From positions 1 through 31,550 of the forward strand of contig CAZEAP010000037.1 of NCBI GenBank assembly GCA_964510315.1: 31,550 nt of DNA, given 5' to 3'. This DNA is from CAZEAP01 sp964510315. Lineage in GTDB: Bacteria > Planctomycetota > Brocadiia > SM23-32. The notes beneath the pieces are model-generated. The model made no database searches, was not told the DNA's origin, and saw only the letters and a list, made by a program, of their open reading frames with translations. A program made the position numbers and the translations under genes. Shown here in pieces: positions 8,163 to 16,384 of this stretch (positions are counted from its first letter, which is position 1; each line of letters opens with the position of its first letter).

Positions 8163-9326
8163 ATGCCCGTCCCGAAGTTCAAGAAAACCGTGATCGCGGA
8201 GGTCCGCAACGAAGGCCAGATCAACACCTTCTCGACGGTGGCCGACATCGACGGCGACGGACGCCCGGACATCGTGGTCTCCGGTCGGAACGGCAAGGTG
8301 GTGTGGCTGCGCAACGCCGGGCCCGATGCACGGTGGGAGGAGCATCTCATCGACGAGGTGGCCCACATGGAGTGTGGGGGATCGGCGGTGGACCTGACCG
8401 GCAGCGGCCTGCCGGACATCATCAACGGTGCCGACGCGGGCGGACAGGAACTCTGGTGGTGGGAGAATCCCGGCCCCGGGGCCGGTCGCTGGCCGAAACG
8501 TACCATCGTCCGGACCGGCCATTCCCAGTTCCACAATACCGCCGTCGGTGAGGTCACCGGAGACGGCGCCATGTCCCTGGTCTTCACCAATCAGCGGGCC
8601 CCCGGCGGCACCTCCATCTACCGGGTTCCGCTGCCGGACGATCCCACGCAGAGCCCCTGGCCCGACCTGGAACTGGTCGCTTCGGGCAAGGCCGTCCCCA
8701 ACCCGGAGCACCCGTCGGCGGAGCAGGACACCCAGCCGGAGGAGGGGCTGGCCATCGCCGACGTGGACGGCGACGGGCGAAACGAGATCGTCTGCGGGAC
8801 GCATTGGTACCGGCACACGCCCGAGGCATGGGAGGAGCACCGCTTCGCCGCCGGATACCTGACCACGAAGGTGGCCGTGGGGGACGTTGACGGCGACGGC
8901 CGCAGCGAGATCGTCCTTTCCGAGGGCGACCCGTGCATCTACGGCCACCCGGAAGGGGGCAGGCTGGCGTGGTTCAAAGCCCCGGAGGACCCCACCCGGA
9001 TGTGGGAGGAGCACGTGCTGGAGGAGGGTCTGCTGGACGCTCACTCCCTGGCTCTCGCCGACCTCTGCGGCGCCGGCCGGCCGGACATCTTCGTGGGCGA
9101 GATCGGCACGGCCGAGAGGTTCGAGGAAGAGCCACCGGAGCTTCTGCTCTTCGAGAACGAGGGCGGCGGACGGTTCAGGCGGCACGTGATCGACGTCGGC
9201 ACCGGCACCCACGACGCCGTCCTGCGCGACATGGACGCCGACGGACGCCCCGACATCGTGGGCAAACCCCTCCAGGGGCCGGAGCGCTACAACGTGCACG
9301 TGTGGTACAACCGAAGGGACGCCTGA
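8163..9326 (+). CDS. FG-GAP/VCBS-type beta-propeller protein without signal peptide
   Basis: 387 aa. Several blades carry Asp-rich calcium loops of the D-x-D-G-D-G-R-x-[DE]-I-V type: two canonical ones in the middle, one near residue 25 and one near the C-terminus (with Asp-Ala-Asp). Two degenerate ones read Leu-Thr-Gly-Ser-Gly and Leu-Cys-Gly-Ala-Gly. This is the seven-bladed propeller pattern of FG-GAP proteins, usually extracellular. Here the protein starts Met-Pro-Val-Pro-Lys-Phe-Lys-Lys with no hydrophobic segment, so export is not evident. It lies downstream of the glycosidases and may be co-transcribed. A lyase-like or binding role on polysaccharide is possible but not shown. Confidence 0.88.
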   Translation: MPVPKFKKTVIAEVRNEGQINTFSTVADIDGDGRPDIVVSGRNGKVVWLRNAGPDARWEEHLIDEVAHMECGGSAVDLTGSGLPDIINGADAGGQELWWWENPGPGAGRWPKRTIVRTGHSQFHNTAVGEVTGDGAMSLVFTNQRAPGGTSIYRVPLPDDPTQSPWPDLELVASGKAVPNPEHPSAEQDTQPEEGLAIADVDGDGRNEIVCGTHWYRHTPEAWEEHRFAAGYLTTKVAVGDVDGDGRSEIVLSEGDPCIYGHPEGGRLAWFKAPEDPTRMWEEHVLEEGLLDAHSLALADLCGAGRPDIFVGEIGTAERFEEEPPELLLFENEGGGRFRRHVIDVGTGTHDAVLRDMDADGRPDIVGKPLQGPERYNVHVWYNRRDA

Positions 9327-9382
9327 CCCCGCCGGGCGGGGGCCTCACCGGCCGGGTTAACTGGTTCTTCCGGCCCGGCGCC

Positions 9383-9400
9383 CGACGGCTGCCGCCGTCG
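9383..9400. terminator. Candidate bidirectional terminator hairpin
   Basis: Perfect 7-bp stem cgacggc/gccgtcg with loop tgcc, located between convergent genes ending at 9326 (+) and 9424 (-). It has no T-tract, so activity is uncertain. A looser GC-rich inverted repeat (ccggccggg/cccgg) lies just before it at about 9347-9378. Confidence 0.4.
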
Positions 9401-9423
9401 TAGCTGTGCCTGCCCCCCTGAAT

Positions 9424-10287
9424 TTAGAAGACCATGTTGCGCTGTCGGTACTCGGTCGGGGTCATGTGCCGGTATCGGCGGAACAGCCGGGAGAAGTAAT
9501 AGGGGTTCTCCACGCCGACCATGCGGGCTATCTCGCCGACGTAGCGCCGGCTGGTCGCCAGCAGCCGGCAGGCGGCCTTGATGCGTCGTTTGTGTATGCG
9601 CTCGGTGGGAGTCTGATCCAGCTCTCTGCGGAAGTGCCGGGTGACGGTGGAGGGGCTGCATTTCAGCTCGTCGGCCAGGTCGCGGGTGGAGATCGGGCGG
9701 GCGAAGTTCTCGTCGATGAAGTCCAGTGCCTGCTGGAGGAGCTGGGAGAGTTCCCGACGCCGGGTCTCGCGGGAAAAATGCTCTTTCAGTTCGCGCAGTA
9801 GAAGTTGGGCCAGATGGCGCGCCTCCCATTCCTCCGGACGGCCGCGCCCGTAGCGGCCGGCGATGAAATTGGTCAGATACAGCAACGGACTGTCCTCGGC
9901 CAGGTAGCTGGCCCGCACCCCGTCCAGCCCCTCGAGCGGCGCGTCGCTCCTTACACCGCCCAGGTTCCCGTGCTCGCTCTCGCGGTGGGCGACGGCAAAC
10001 TGATAGTCGGAGCCGTCCGACCGGAAGTCCGGCACGAGGTGACAACTGCACAGCACCATGGACTGATCGGCGGGGGTGCGGTAGCGGATGCCGGCCTTCC
10101 AGGGCATGAATATGACGTTTCCCTTCTTCAACTCGTTGGGCTCGCCGTTGATCAGAACTTCCCCCTTCCCACCGATGCACCGGACTACGGGGCGGCTGTA
10201 GACGGCCGGGAAGTCCTCCCGCCGGCCCGGCCCGACGTAGAAGAAACCGGCCTGGATGACGATGGCGTGCGGGGCGGGCATGTCCAT
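9424..10287 (-). CDS. AraC/XylS-family transcriptional regulator
   Basis: 287 aa. The N-terminal half (about 1-150) is a cupin-like sensor domain. The last 100 residues form the double helix-turn-helix of AraC proteins, ending with the conserved ...NPYYFSRLFRRYRHMTPTEYR signature region (the second HTH and the Pro-x-x-Tyr-Arg motif). Stop is TAA at 9424-9426. It is transcribed away from the second sulfatase, with a 145-nt shared intergenic region, and faces the sulfatase/glycosidase block. Such placement usually means control of the neighbouring carbohydrate genes, with a sugar as the likely ligand. The start has only a weak ribosome-binding site (AAGGCAG). Confidence 0.93.
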   Translation of the reverse strand: MDMPAPHAIVIQAGFFYVGPGRREDFPAVYSRPVVRCIGGKGEVLINGEPNELKKGNVIFMPWKAGIRYRTPADQSMVLCSCHLVPDFRSDGSDYQFAVAHRESEHGNLGGVRSDAPLEGLDGVRASYLAEDSPLLYLTNFIAGRYGRGRPEEWEARHLAQLLLRELKEHFSRETRRRELSQLLQQALDFIDENFARPISTRDLADELKCSPSTVTRHFRRELDQTPTERIHKRRIKAACRLLATSRRYVGEIARMVGVENPYYFSRLFRRYRHMTPTEYRQRNMVF

Positions 10288-10432
10288 GGGAATCTGCCTT
10301 TACAGAAACGGGAACGCGCGTGCACGAATACTGCAAACATCGCGCATTTCATCCATTGTATACACTCCCCTCTCACCATACCATCGACGAAAGCATTCGC
10401 CGGCCCGACTCAGCGAACAGGAACCCCCCGCC
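10288..10432. promoter_or_regulatory. Divergent intergenic region between AraC regulator and sulfatase
   Basis: This 145-nt region is AT-richer than its surroundings. A perfect palindrome TGTATACA lies at 10357-10364. On the - strand TACAAT overlaps it and could serve as a -10 for the regulator; on the + strand TATACA could serve the sulfatase. Neither has a convincing -35, which would suit activator-dependent promoters. AGGAA at 10419-10423 is the likely ribosome-binding site of the sulfatase. Confidence 0.35.
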
Positions 10433-12025
10433 ATGTCCAGTGATCGCCGCCCGAACGTACTGATGATCGTCACCGACCAGCAGCGCGCCGACACCATCGC
10501 CGCCCTGGGCAATCCTATCATCCGCACCCCTGTCCTCGACCGTCTCGCGCGGGAGGGCACGGCCTTCCGCCGCGCCTACACCTGCTGCCCGGTCTGCGGG
10601 CCGACCCGCCACGCCATGTCCACCGGCATACCCCCGCACGCCGGCCTGATGACCGACAACTTCGGCGGGCCGAAGATGGACGTGCCCGACTTCGCCGCCA
10701 TGCTCCACGACGCCGGCTACCAGACCGGCGGATACGGCAAGCCCTACGAAGCTTTCGGCCGCGCCAAGACCCATACCCCGCCCGGCGTGCCGTCCTCGCT
10801 GGACGCCTTCGACGAGTTCCTCACCACCGCGGAGGACTACAAGCCCTGGTTCGCCGGGCAGGGCCTCGACTGGGTGGGGGCGCCGCGAAGCGTCGGCACC
10901 GAGTACTACTACGTCCCGCAGGCCATGCGCTACCCGGAGCGCTACTGCCTGACCCACTGGATCGCGGACAACAGTGTCCGGTTCCTGCGGGAGCGGGACC
11001 CGGACCGGCCGTTCCTGCTCTGCGCGCATTTCGGCGCCCCCCACCCGGCCTGGGAGCTGCCCTACCCGTGGAGCTACCTCTACCGGCCCGACCAGATGGA
11101 CCCCCCCCTGCGGCCGGCCGACTACCGGGACTACCGGTGCCGCGCCAACCGCTTCCAGAACCGCTACAAGTGGATGGAGGAGGCCTGCGAGGGCGACGAC
11201 CTGCTGCTGCGCCGCATCCGGGCGGCCTACTACGGGACGGTCTCCTACATTGACCACCACGTAGGACGGATACTCGACGCCCTGGGCGATGAGATCGACA
11301 ACACGCTGGTCATCTTCACCTGCGACCACGGGGAGATGCTCGGCGACTACGGCTGCGTGGGCAAGCGCTGCATGCTGGAGGCGGCCGTGCGGGTGCCGCT
11401 GATCGCCCGGCTGCCCGGCTTCATGCCGGAAGGGCGGGAGTGCCGGGGCGCGGCCGGCTCGCTCGACGTCATGCCGACCGTGCTTGAGGCGGCCGGCCTG
11501 GACTGCCCCGACCTGCCGGAGTCCCTTTCCCTCCGCGAAGTGGCCGACCTGGAGCCGGGAGACCGTATCGTCTTCAGCCAGTTCAGCCGCTCCTGGAACG
11601 GGCAGTACTTCGCGGCCGACGGGCAGCGCTGCTACTGGCACTCGGCCGCCGACAAGCGGGAGTGGCACTTCGCCGTTGGCTACGAAGTGGCCCAGGGCCC
11701 CATCCTGGAAGAGGACGATCGCGGCCGGAAGCTGCGCGCCGCACTTATCGACCGCCACCGGGGCGACCTCTACTCCGACGCCGTCGAGGGCGAAGGCTGG
11801 AAGGACCACGACGTCCCGGCCAACCGCCAGCACCGCCACCCCGACTACGGCTACCTGTTCGTGGAGGACTCCGAGAAGATCCAGGCCGACGTCGATGCAC
11901 TCGGGCCGGGGTACGCGCGTAAAGTAACCGGGCTGGCACGGGGGCACCTGATGGCCGAGCACATGGTCGTGCCCACCGAGGAGGAGTGGGAGGAGATGGG
12001 CTACAAAGCTCCCTGGCTGGAATAG
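10433..12025 (+). CDS. Type I (S1 family) sulfatase, CGPTR active-site variant
   Basis: 530 aa from ATG 10433; the longer open frame from 10256 adds low-quality sequence. Thr14-Asp15-Gln16-Gln17 supplies the metal ligands. The cysteine to be converted to formylglycine lies in Cys55-Gly-Pro-Thr-Arg59: it fits C-x-P-x-R but has Thr where Ser or Ala is usual. Asp298-His299-Gly-Glu is the second metal motif. The C-terminal 130 residues (after about 400) are Trp/His/Asp-rich and unlike the compact ending of the other two sulfatases here, so this is probably a different subfamily. There is no signal peptide. It is divergent from the AraC gene and upstream of an oxidoreductase with a 140-nt gap, so it may form a transcription unit with it. 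Confidence 0.92.
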   Translation: MSSDRRPNVLMIVTDQQRADTIAALGNPIIRTPVLDRLAREGTAFRRAYTCCPVCGPTRHAMSTGIPPHAGLMTDNFGGPKMDVPDFAAMLHDAGYQTGGYGKPYEAFGRAKTHTPPGVPSSLDAFDEFLTTAEDYKPWFAGQGLDWVGAPRSVGTEYYYVPQAMRYPERYCLTHWIADNSVRFLRERDPDRPFLLCAHFGAPHPAWELPYPWSYLYRPDQMDPPLRPADYRDYRCRANRFQNRYKWMEEACEGDDLLLRRIRAAYYGTVSYIDHHVGRILDALGDEIDNTLVIFTCDHGEMLGDYGCVGKRCMLEAAVRVPLIARLPGFMPEGRECRGAAGSLDVMPTVLEAAGLDCPDLPESLSLREVADLEPGDRIVFSQFSRSWNGQYFAADGQRCYWHSAADKREWHFAVGYEVAQGPILEEDDRGRKLRAALIDRHRGDLYSDAVEGEGWKDHDVPANRQHRHPDYGYLFVEDSEKIQADVDALGPGYARKVTGLARGHLMAEHMVVPTEEEWEEMGYKAPWLE

Positions 12026-12165
12026 GTTTTATCCGCCGGACCGGGGGAATGGCCCCCAAAGCCCGCCTTATGTTTGAGCCCGCCGGACGGGTGTGCTACA
12101 TCCAGCAGCGGGATCGCCACAGAAGATCGGACCACCCCCAAATGCCTCGGCAAAGGAGCGAGCGA

Positions 12166-13269
12166 GTGAACGGACGAGAAGTCAGGATCGGCATCGTCGG
12201 GACGGGCAAAATCGGCAACAGCCATCTGAGGAGATACTCCGACATCTCCGGCGCCAGCGTTGTGGCCGTGGCGGACATTGACGAGGAAGCCGCCGAGACC
12301 GCCGCCGAGGAGTTCGGTGTGCCTCACGTCTACACCAGCCACGAGGAGCTGCTGGAGCGCGACGACGTGGAAGCCGTCGACGTCTGCCTCCACAACATGC
12401 TTCACCGCCCGGTGAGCTGTGACGCCATGCGCGCCGGGAAACACGTCTACTGCGAGAAGCCCATCGCCGCCACCTACGCCGACGGCCGGGCCATGGTGGA
12501 GTGCTCCCGCGAGACCGGTCAGATGCTCCACGTTCAGGTCGGCACCATGTTCGGGGCCGCCGTGCGGGCGGCAAAGGAAACGATTGATTCCGGAAGATGC
12601 GGCGACATCTACCACGGACGCGCCTACGTGAACCTGAAGCACAGCCGGCCCTTCGTGGACGGTAAGAACACCCCCGAGTTCGTCCGGAAGGAGACCTCCG
12701 GCGGCGGCGCCTTGATCGACTGGGGCATCTACGTGATCTGCCAGGTCCTCTGGCAGATGGGCAACCCGTCACCCGAGAGGATCACCGGGCGGACCTATGA
12801 CCGCATGCCTATGGACGAGGATCTGCGCGAGGAGAGCGGTTACGACGTGGAGGAAATGGGGGCGGGCTTCGTGCACTTCGAAAACGGCGCCACTCTCGAC
12901 ATCCTGGCCGCCTGGGCGCTGAACCTGGACGAGGACTTCGGCTGCTGCGTGGCCGGCGATGAGGGCGGCATCATCTTCGCTCCCTTTTTCACCAAAGACG
13001 CCCCTCCCGTACGCTTCTTCTCCGCCGTCAGCGACCCCTGGGTCTCCGAGCCGCTTGATCTGGAAGCCGCCAGGGCGCGCTGCGATGCGGCGGGGCACGG
13101 CGATGCCTACAGAAGCCCCCAGCGGCATTGGGTGCGCGTGCTGCAGGGGGAGGTGCCGCTGATGCCGACCGCCGAGGTGGCCCTCAACATGATCCTCATC
13201 GCAGAAGGCATCTACCGCTCGACCGAACTGGGCAGGGAAGTGCGTGCCGACGAGATCCGCGAGGGATGA
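12166..13269 (+). CDS. Gfo/Idh/MocA-family oxidoreductase
   Basis: 367 aa. The start is GTG 12166, preceded by AAGGAG at 12153-12158 (7-nt spacing); upstream in-frame starts have nothing like it. The N-terminal Rossmann fold has Gly12-Thr-Gly-Lys-Ile-Gly17, and Cys-Glu97-Lys98-Pro99 is the family's nicotinamide-side signature. The C-terminal half is the alpha/beta substrate domain, with Gly-Gly-Gly-Ala-Leu-Ile-Asp-Trp-Gly in the usual position. It should oxidise or reduce a sugar, inositol or sugar acid with NAD(P). Position after a sulfatase suggests catabolism of the desulfated sugar, which is inference. Confidence 0.93.
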   Translation: MNGREVRIGIVGTGKIGNSHLRRYSDISGASVVAVADIDEEAAETAAEEFGVPHVYTSHEELLERDDVEAVDVCLHNMLHRPVSCDAMRAGKHVYCEKPIAATYADGRAMVECSRETGQMLHVQVGTMFGAAVRAAKETIDSGRCGDIYHGRAYVNLKHSRPFVDGKNTPEFVRKETSGGGALIDWGIYVICQVLWQMGNPSPERITGRTYDRMPMDEDLREESGYDVEEMGAGFVHFENGATLDILAAWALNLDEDFGCCVAGDEGGIIFAPFFTKDAPPVRFFSAVSDPWVSEPLDLEAARARCDAAGHGDAYRSPQRHWVRVLQGEVPLMPTAEVALNMILIAEGIYRSTELGREVRADEIREG

Positions 13270-13383
13270 GCGTCTTACCCCGGATCGCCCATATGGACTG
13301 AGGATCGGAATGGCCACATGCTGCAATAGTGCCGCCTGAGGGCGGTTTCAAGGCGTTTCGGCACGCGGCAAAAAGGTCAACCG

Positions 13384-13629
13384 ATGGGGGAGAAGCAAAC
13401 GGGCGCTCCTCTCAGGGTCGGTTTTGACAGCTCGCTCAAGATCCGGTTCGTGGGGGCAAAGGTCTCCAGCGACGCGGGCCTGCCCGACGTGCTGAACTTC
13501 GATGTCCTCTGCCGGCTGCCGGGAGCATGGGTCGAAAGGGTCCATCGACACGCTCGGCCGGGTCAGATCGTGCTGGACATGGACAGCTCGGGCAGCCCCA
13601 CCTACGGCAAGCAGGAAGGCGCCGCCCAT
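13384..13629 (+). pseudogene. IS1380-type transposase remnant with internal deletion
   Basis: An open frame from ATG 13384 joins two pieces of an IS1380-like transposase. The N-terminal piece (residues 1-33) has Val-Ser-Ser-Asp-Ala-Gly, matching the family's 'tSDAG' start. After Gly-Leu-Pro-Asp-Val the frame jumps to Trp-Val-Glu-Arg-Val-His, then Ile-Val-Leu-Asp-Met-Asp-Ser-Ser-Gly-Ser-Pro-Thr-Tyr-Gly-Lys-Gln-Glu-Gly-Ala-Ala, which holds the first catalytic Asp. The roughly 100 residues normally between them are missing, and everything after Gly-Ala-Ala is lost. The family call is from memory of these motifs. Terminal inverted repeats were not identified. Confidence 0.75.
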
Positions 13630-14019
13630 GACCTGGTCGCTGTATGAGTAGGAACAGGCCACGTAGCTGTCGTCCGGATAAGTCACCCAGTAGTAGGTCC
13701 AGCCGCCCGAACACTCCTGCCAGGGCACCTCGTGGGTGCCGCTCAGGCTCCCGCAGTTGGTCAGCGTGATGATCATCTTCGTGGGCAGGTAGAAGCGCTG
13801 GCCGGCGTAGTTGCGGCCCCAGGGCATCGGGCCGTTGCTGACGGCCTGCACGTCGACGTCCTGGACGACGTGCCAGTTGAGCCAGTCGACGTAGAGGGCG
13901 TAGTCCGAGGGCGACCCGACCACGGCGGCGTAGACGCTGCCCGCTTCGTTGAATGGGGTCGGGTCCGCGATGACCGCGCCGTCGCGGTTGCTGTACGAGC
14001 GCTGCGAGACGAGCGCGAA
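13621..14019 (-). pseudogene. Fragment of a phage-like structural protein
   Basis: The - strand reads a well-formed protein stretch (about 130 aa) rich in Tyr, Trp, Gly and Thr, with Cys-Gly-Ser-Leu-Ser-Gly-Thr-His and Ala-Cys-Ser-Tyr-Ser-Tyr near its end. It has no start, being cut by the recombinase fragment at 14020. After about 13621 the frame runs into the antisense of the transposase remnant. Its strand and its place downstream of the tape-measure fragment fit a tail or virion protein of the same lost phage, but I do not recognise the family. Confidence 0.45.
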
Positions 14020-14362
14020 GGCCTACGCCACACCTTTGGCACTCACCTGAGCAAGAACGAGCTCCCGGCGCGCACCGCCCAGGCTGCTACTTCGGCTCCG
14101 TAGTTCGACCTCAGGCTAACGAAGGAGGCTGCGCCACTCGAGCCTCAACCTCACCATGAACGTCTATAACCATCCTGTCCTGCTTGACGTAGCGGGGGCG
14201 ATAGACGTGCTGCCGGACCTATCCCTTGGGAATACGGCGCAACCTGAACCGTCAACGGCGAGCGATGGCACTAGCAAGCGACCCGTCGCGGCCGCCTCTC
14301 GTCTGGCAAGTTGGGCAACGCTTGCTCGAAAGCGCTGTTGCCGCTATAGTCAACTAAGGGAA
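14020..14362 (+). pseudogene. C-terminal remnant of a tyrosine recombinase (phage integrase type)
   Basis: The frame at 14023 reads Leu-Arg-His-Thr-Phe-Gly-Thr-His-Leu, with the catalytic Arg-His pair, up to Thr-Ala-Gln-Ala-Ala. It then stops at TAG 14101. Another frame resumes at 14129 with Leu-Arg-His-Ser-Ser-Leu-Asn-Leu-Thr-Met-Asn-Val-Tyr, the second catalytic block (His) and the nucleophile Tyr, followed by a typical tail (DVAGAIDVLPDL). Between them is a 45-bp repeat-bounded segment (AGGCTGC at 14081-14087 and 14126-14132). A further frame change near 14290 gives a Ser-Gly-Lys-Leu-Gly ending of the kind seen in this integrase group. The N-terminal two thirds are gone. Confidence 0.8.
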
Positions 14363-14433
14363 TGGTGGTAATAGCGCATAGCTTGTAGCCCTCGCCGGCC
14401 GGTGCATCGGGACCGTAGCGGAGGAAGGCTATC

Positions 14434-14703
14434 GTGCGAAGGGACAACCCAAAGGGAGGCGACTATGTCGTCGACAGGGCCGCACTGGACGAGGCTGTCA
14501 GGGCGGTGTGCGAGGCGAACTGTCGGAACCACCTGTCTGCTGCGGTGCTTGCCGATGCGAAGATGGCCAAAGAGCAGGGCCTGAATCAGACGGACTGGGT
14601 CCAGTGCTGGACGTGGCGAATCTGCAGGGACCAAGCCAGCCCCGCCAGTGCCCGGAGGGAAGCCGTCAGGGAGCTTCGGGACGCTCGGCTGTGGCCTTGG
14701 TAG
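14434..14703 (+). CDS. Small hypothetical protein, 89 aa
   Basis: GTG start at 14434 behind a good GGAGGAAGG (14420-14428). The product is helical and charged, with an internal Trp-Val-Gln-Cys-Trp-Thr-Trp cluster and no membrane segment. I do not recognise it. It begins the + strand block of lower-G+C genes placed inside the decayed phage region, so it may be cargo of a mobile element. Confidence 0.5.
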   Translation: MRRDNPKGGDYVVDRAALDEAVRAVCEANCRNHLSAAVLADAKMAKEQGLNQTDWVQCWTWRICRDQASPASARREAVRELRDARLWPW

Positions 14704-14811
14704 TAGTTCGGTGCGTTCGGCGAGCTAAGGTGGTTGGTAGTGCTGGCTTCGCTTGCGCGGCGTAACAGGTTCTGAGTTTTGCGCCAGAAACAAAGAAAGC
14801 GTACGGACAGT

Positions 14812-15888
14812 ATGAAGCCATGCCCGCAATGCAAGCTGAAGAACCCTGACACGGCAGAACGTTGCGACTGCGGCTACGACTTCACCACTGGGACGATGAA
14901 AGAATCGTATGTCAGAGAGAAATCGGAAAGGCTGCCGGCAACCGCTTGGTATGCTGACCTGGGAGTGTTCGGCCTACTCGGATATGAGGTTGCGGGGATC
15001 CTCGGCATCTTGGGAGGGGCGGCGTTGGGCGTTGCCGTCATGCTCCTGCTGGACGCACTCCCGATCGGGGCCAAGCTGAAGAAGGGCATTGCTTACACAC
15101 TCATCGGCCTAGCCATTGTCGGAACTTGTTTTCTGGTTGGTTTTCTACATCTCAGGAGGCAGACGGAAGAGAGACAGGCCCCAGCGGAGGCTGCGAGCGG
15201 GCGGACCCTGAGGCAACATGGTCGTTCAGCCTTATCTGTTCGTGACGTGCCGAAGGAGCTTCGGGGCCCCTTGAGACCCTTGTCATCGGAGGAACATACC
15301 GCTCTGCTCCAGAGATATGGCGAAACGCTGTCTGGCCAGGACCAGGCGGAATTCATGATATTGCTCAAGAAGATGCTTGATGTACTGGCCGAAGATGAAG
15401 CGGAACGTTTCCTGGAACTTCACGCAAAGGGAATGGTGGACATCAGCCAGGCTGAGATAGAAGAGAGGGGCCACCTGCAACAGAAGGCCTTGTCACGGCT
15501 TTCGCAGGCAGACCGTGAGCGGTTCGAGACCCTCGGAATCAAGGCAGTGCGTGTTGATGGGGGGAAGGGATCCGCTGACGAGGGGGCCGGCACACTCATG
15601 GGTCTGCTGTCGGCTGAGGAAGTTGCTGAGATGCAACGGCTGATGGACAAGTCACTGAGGCTCCTGTCCGAACGCGACTCCCTGCGACTTCTTCAACTGC
15701 ACCGCCTCTTCCGTGGCGAAGGATCCAGGCAGATTACGCAGAAGGAGTGGCAGGAGATGCATGCGTTGAACAAGGAGGCGGTTGGCCTCCTATCCGCCGA
15801 AGAGCAAGCACGGTTCCAAGAACTCATGCTCAAGGCTGCGGGGTTCTCGAAAGGTGCCCGCCAAGAGGGGCACAGTGAATCGCCATGA
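14812..15888 (+). CDS. Zinc-ribbon membrane protein with about 20-residue helical repeats
   Basis: 358 aa from ATG 14812, chosen because Met-Lys-Pro-Cys-Pro is a usual zinc-ribbon beginning; an upstream TTG (14779) is also open and neither has a clear ribosome-binding site. Cys4-x2-Cys7 and Cys18-x-Cys20 form the ribbon. Two hydrophobic segments follow (about 50-82 and 93-114). The rest (about 157-350) is built of some eight repeats of roughly 20 residues with the pattern Leu-Ser-x-Glu-Glu-x5-Leu-x2-Lys, predicted amphipathic helices, on one side of the membrane. I do not know the family. Third-position A/T is visibly more frequent than in the flanking genes. The gene next downstream also encodes a membrane-anchored protein. 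Confidence 0.75.
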   Translation: MKPCPQCKLKNPDTAERCDCGYDFTTGTMKESYVREKSERLPATAWYADLGVFGLLGYEVAGILGILGGAALGVAVMLLLDALPIGAKLKKGIAYTLIGLAIVGTCFLVGFLHLRRQTEERQAPAEAASGRTLRQHGRSALSVRDVPKELRGPLRPLSSEEHTALLQRYGETLSGQDQAEFMILLKKMLDVLAEDEAERFLELHAKGMVDISQAEIEERGHLQQKALSRLSQADRERFETLGIKAVRVDGGKGSADEGAGTLMGLLSAEEVAEMQRLMDKSLRLLSERDSLRLLQLHRLFRGEGSRQITQKEWQEMHALNKEAVGLLSAEEQARFQELMLKAAGFSKGARQEGHSESP

Positions 15889-16059
15889 ACTGCGATGGCA
15901 CAGGATTGCCCGGGCGTTTCATTCAGCGCCTATCGCCTATTCCTCCGCAGCAATACCCAAACGTTGTCGACTGTCCCAGTCGCCCTGAAGGCGGTATGGG
16001 TTCTTGGGGTTTGTTTGTGGGTTGTTCCGCAGGGGCAGTCCGTGGGAGAATCCGGAGCA

Positions 16060-16383
16060 ATGGGTCTGAGCCGCGATGAAAGGCGATATCTGGAAGCCTT
16101 CGAGGGGGAGGCGCACAGGCGCGGTGCGAACGGCTGGCTGGAATGCAACAAGGCAGCAGAGAGAAGTAGTGTGGATAACGAGGGCGGGAAGCTGGCCTCG
16201 CGTCTGTCAGCACAGGGATACTTGGAACAGCGCAAGAAAGGCTTCCCCGATTTCCGCATTACGCCTGCAGGCGCAAACGCATTGCTGCCTTGGTGGCGAC
16301 GAGACCGGGTCACGATAGCCATTGCCATCATTGGCTGGACTTTGGCTATCGTGCTGGCACTTGTGCAGTGGGTCCTGAAATGA
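16060..16383 (+). CDS. Winged-helix-like protein with C-terminal membrane helix
   Basis: 107 aa from ATG 16060 (GGGAG at 16044-16048 upstream). An in-frame ATG at 15895 would add 55 residues that overlap nothing but look poor. Residues 1-80 resemble a DNA-binding winged helix: Leu-Ser-Arg-Asp-Glu-Arg-Arg helix, a middle helix, then Leu-Ser-Ala-Gln-Gly-Tyr-Leu-Glu and a beta-wing (Phe-Arg-Ile-Thr-Pro-Ala-Gly) as in MarR-like or phage-type wHTH. A single hydrophobic helix (about 86-105) ends the protein, giving a tail-anchored layout. It follows the zinc-ribbon gene by 171 nt. A pairing of the two is inference. Confidence 0.65.
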   Translation: MGLSRDERRYLEAFEGEAHRRGANGWLECNKAAERSSVDNEGGKLASRLSAQGYLEQRKKGFPDFRITPAGANALLPWWRRDRVTIAIAIIGWTLAIVLALVQWVLK

Positions 16384-16384
16384 A

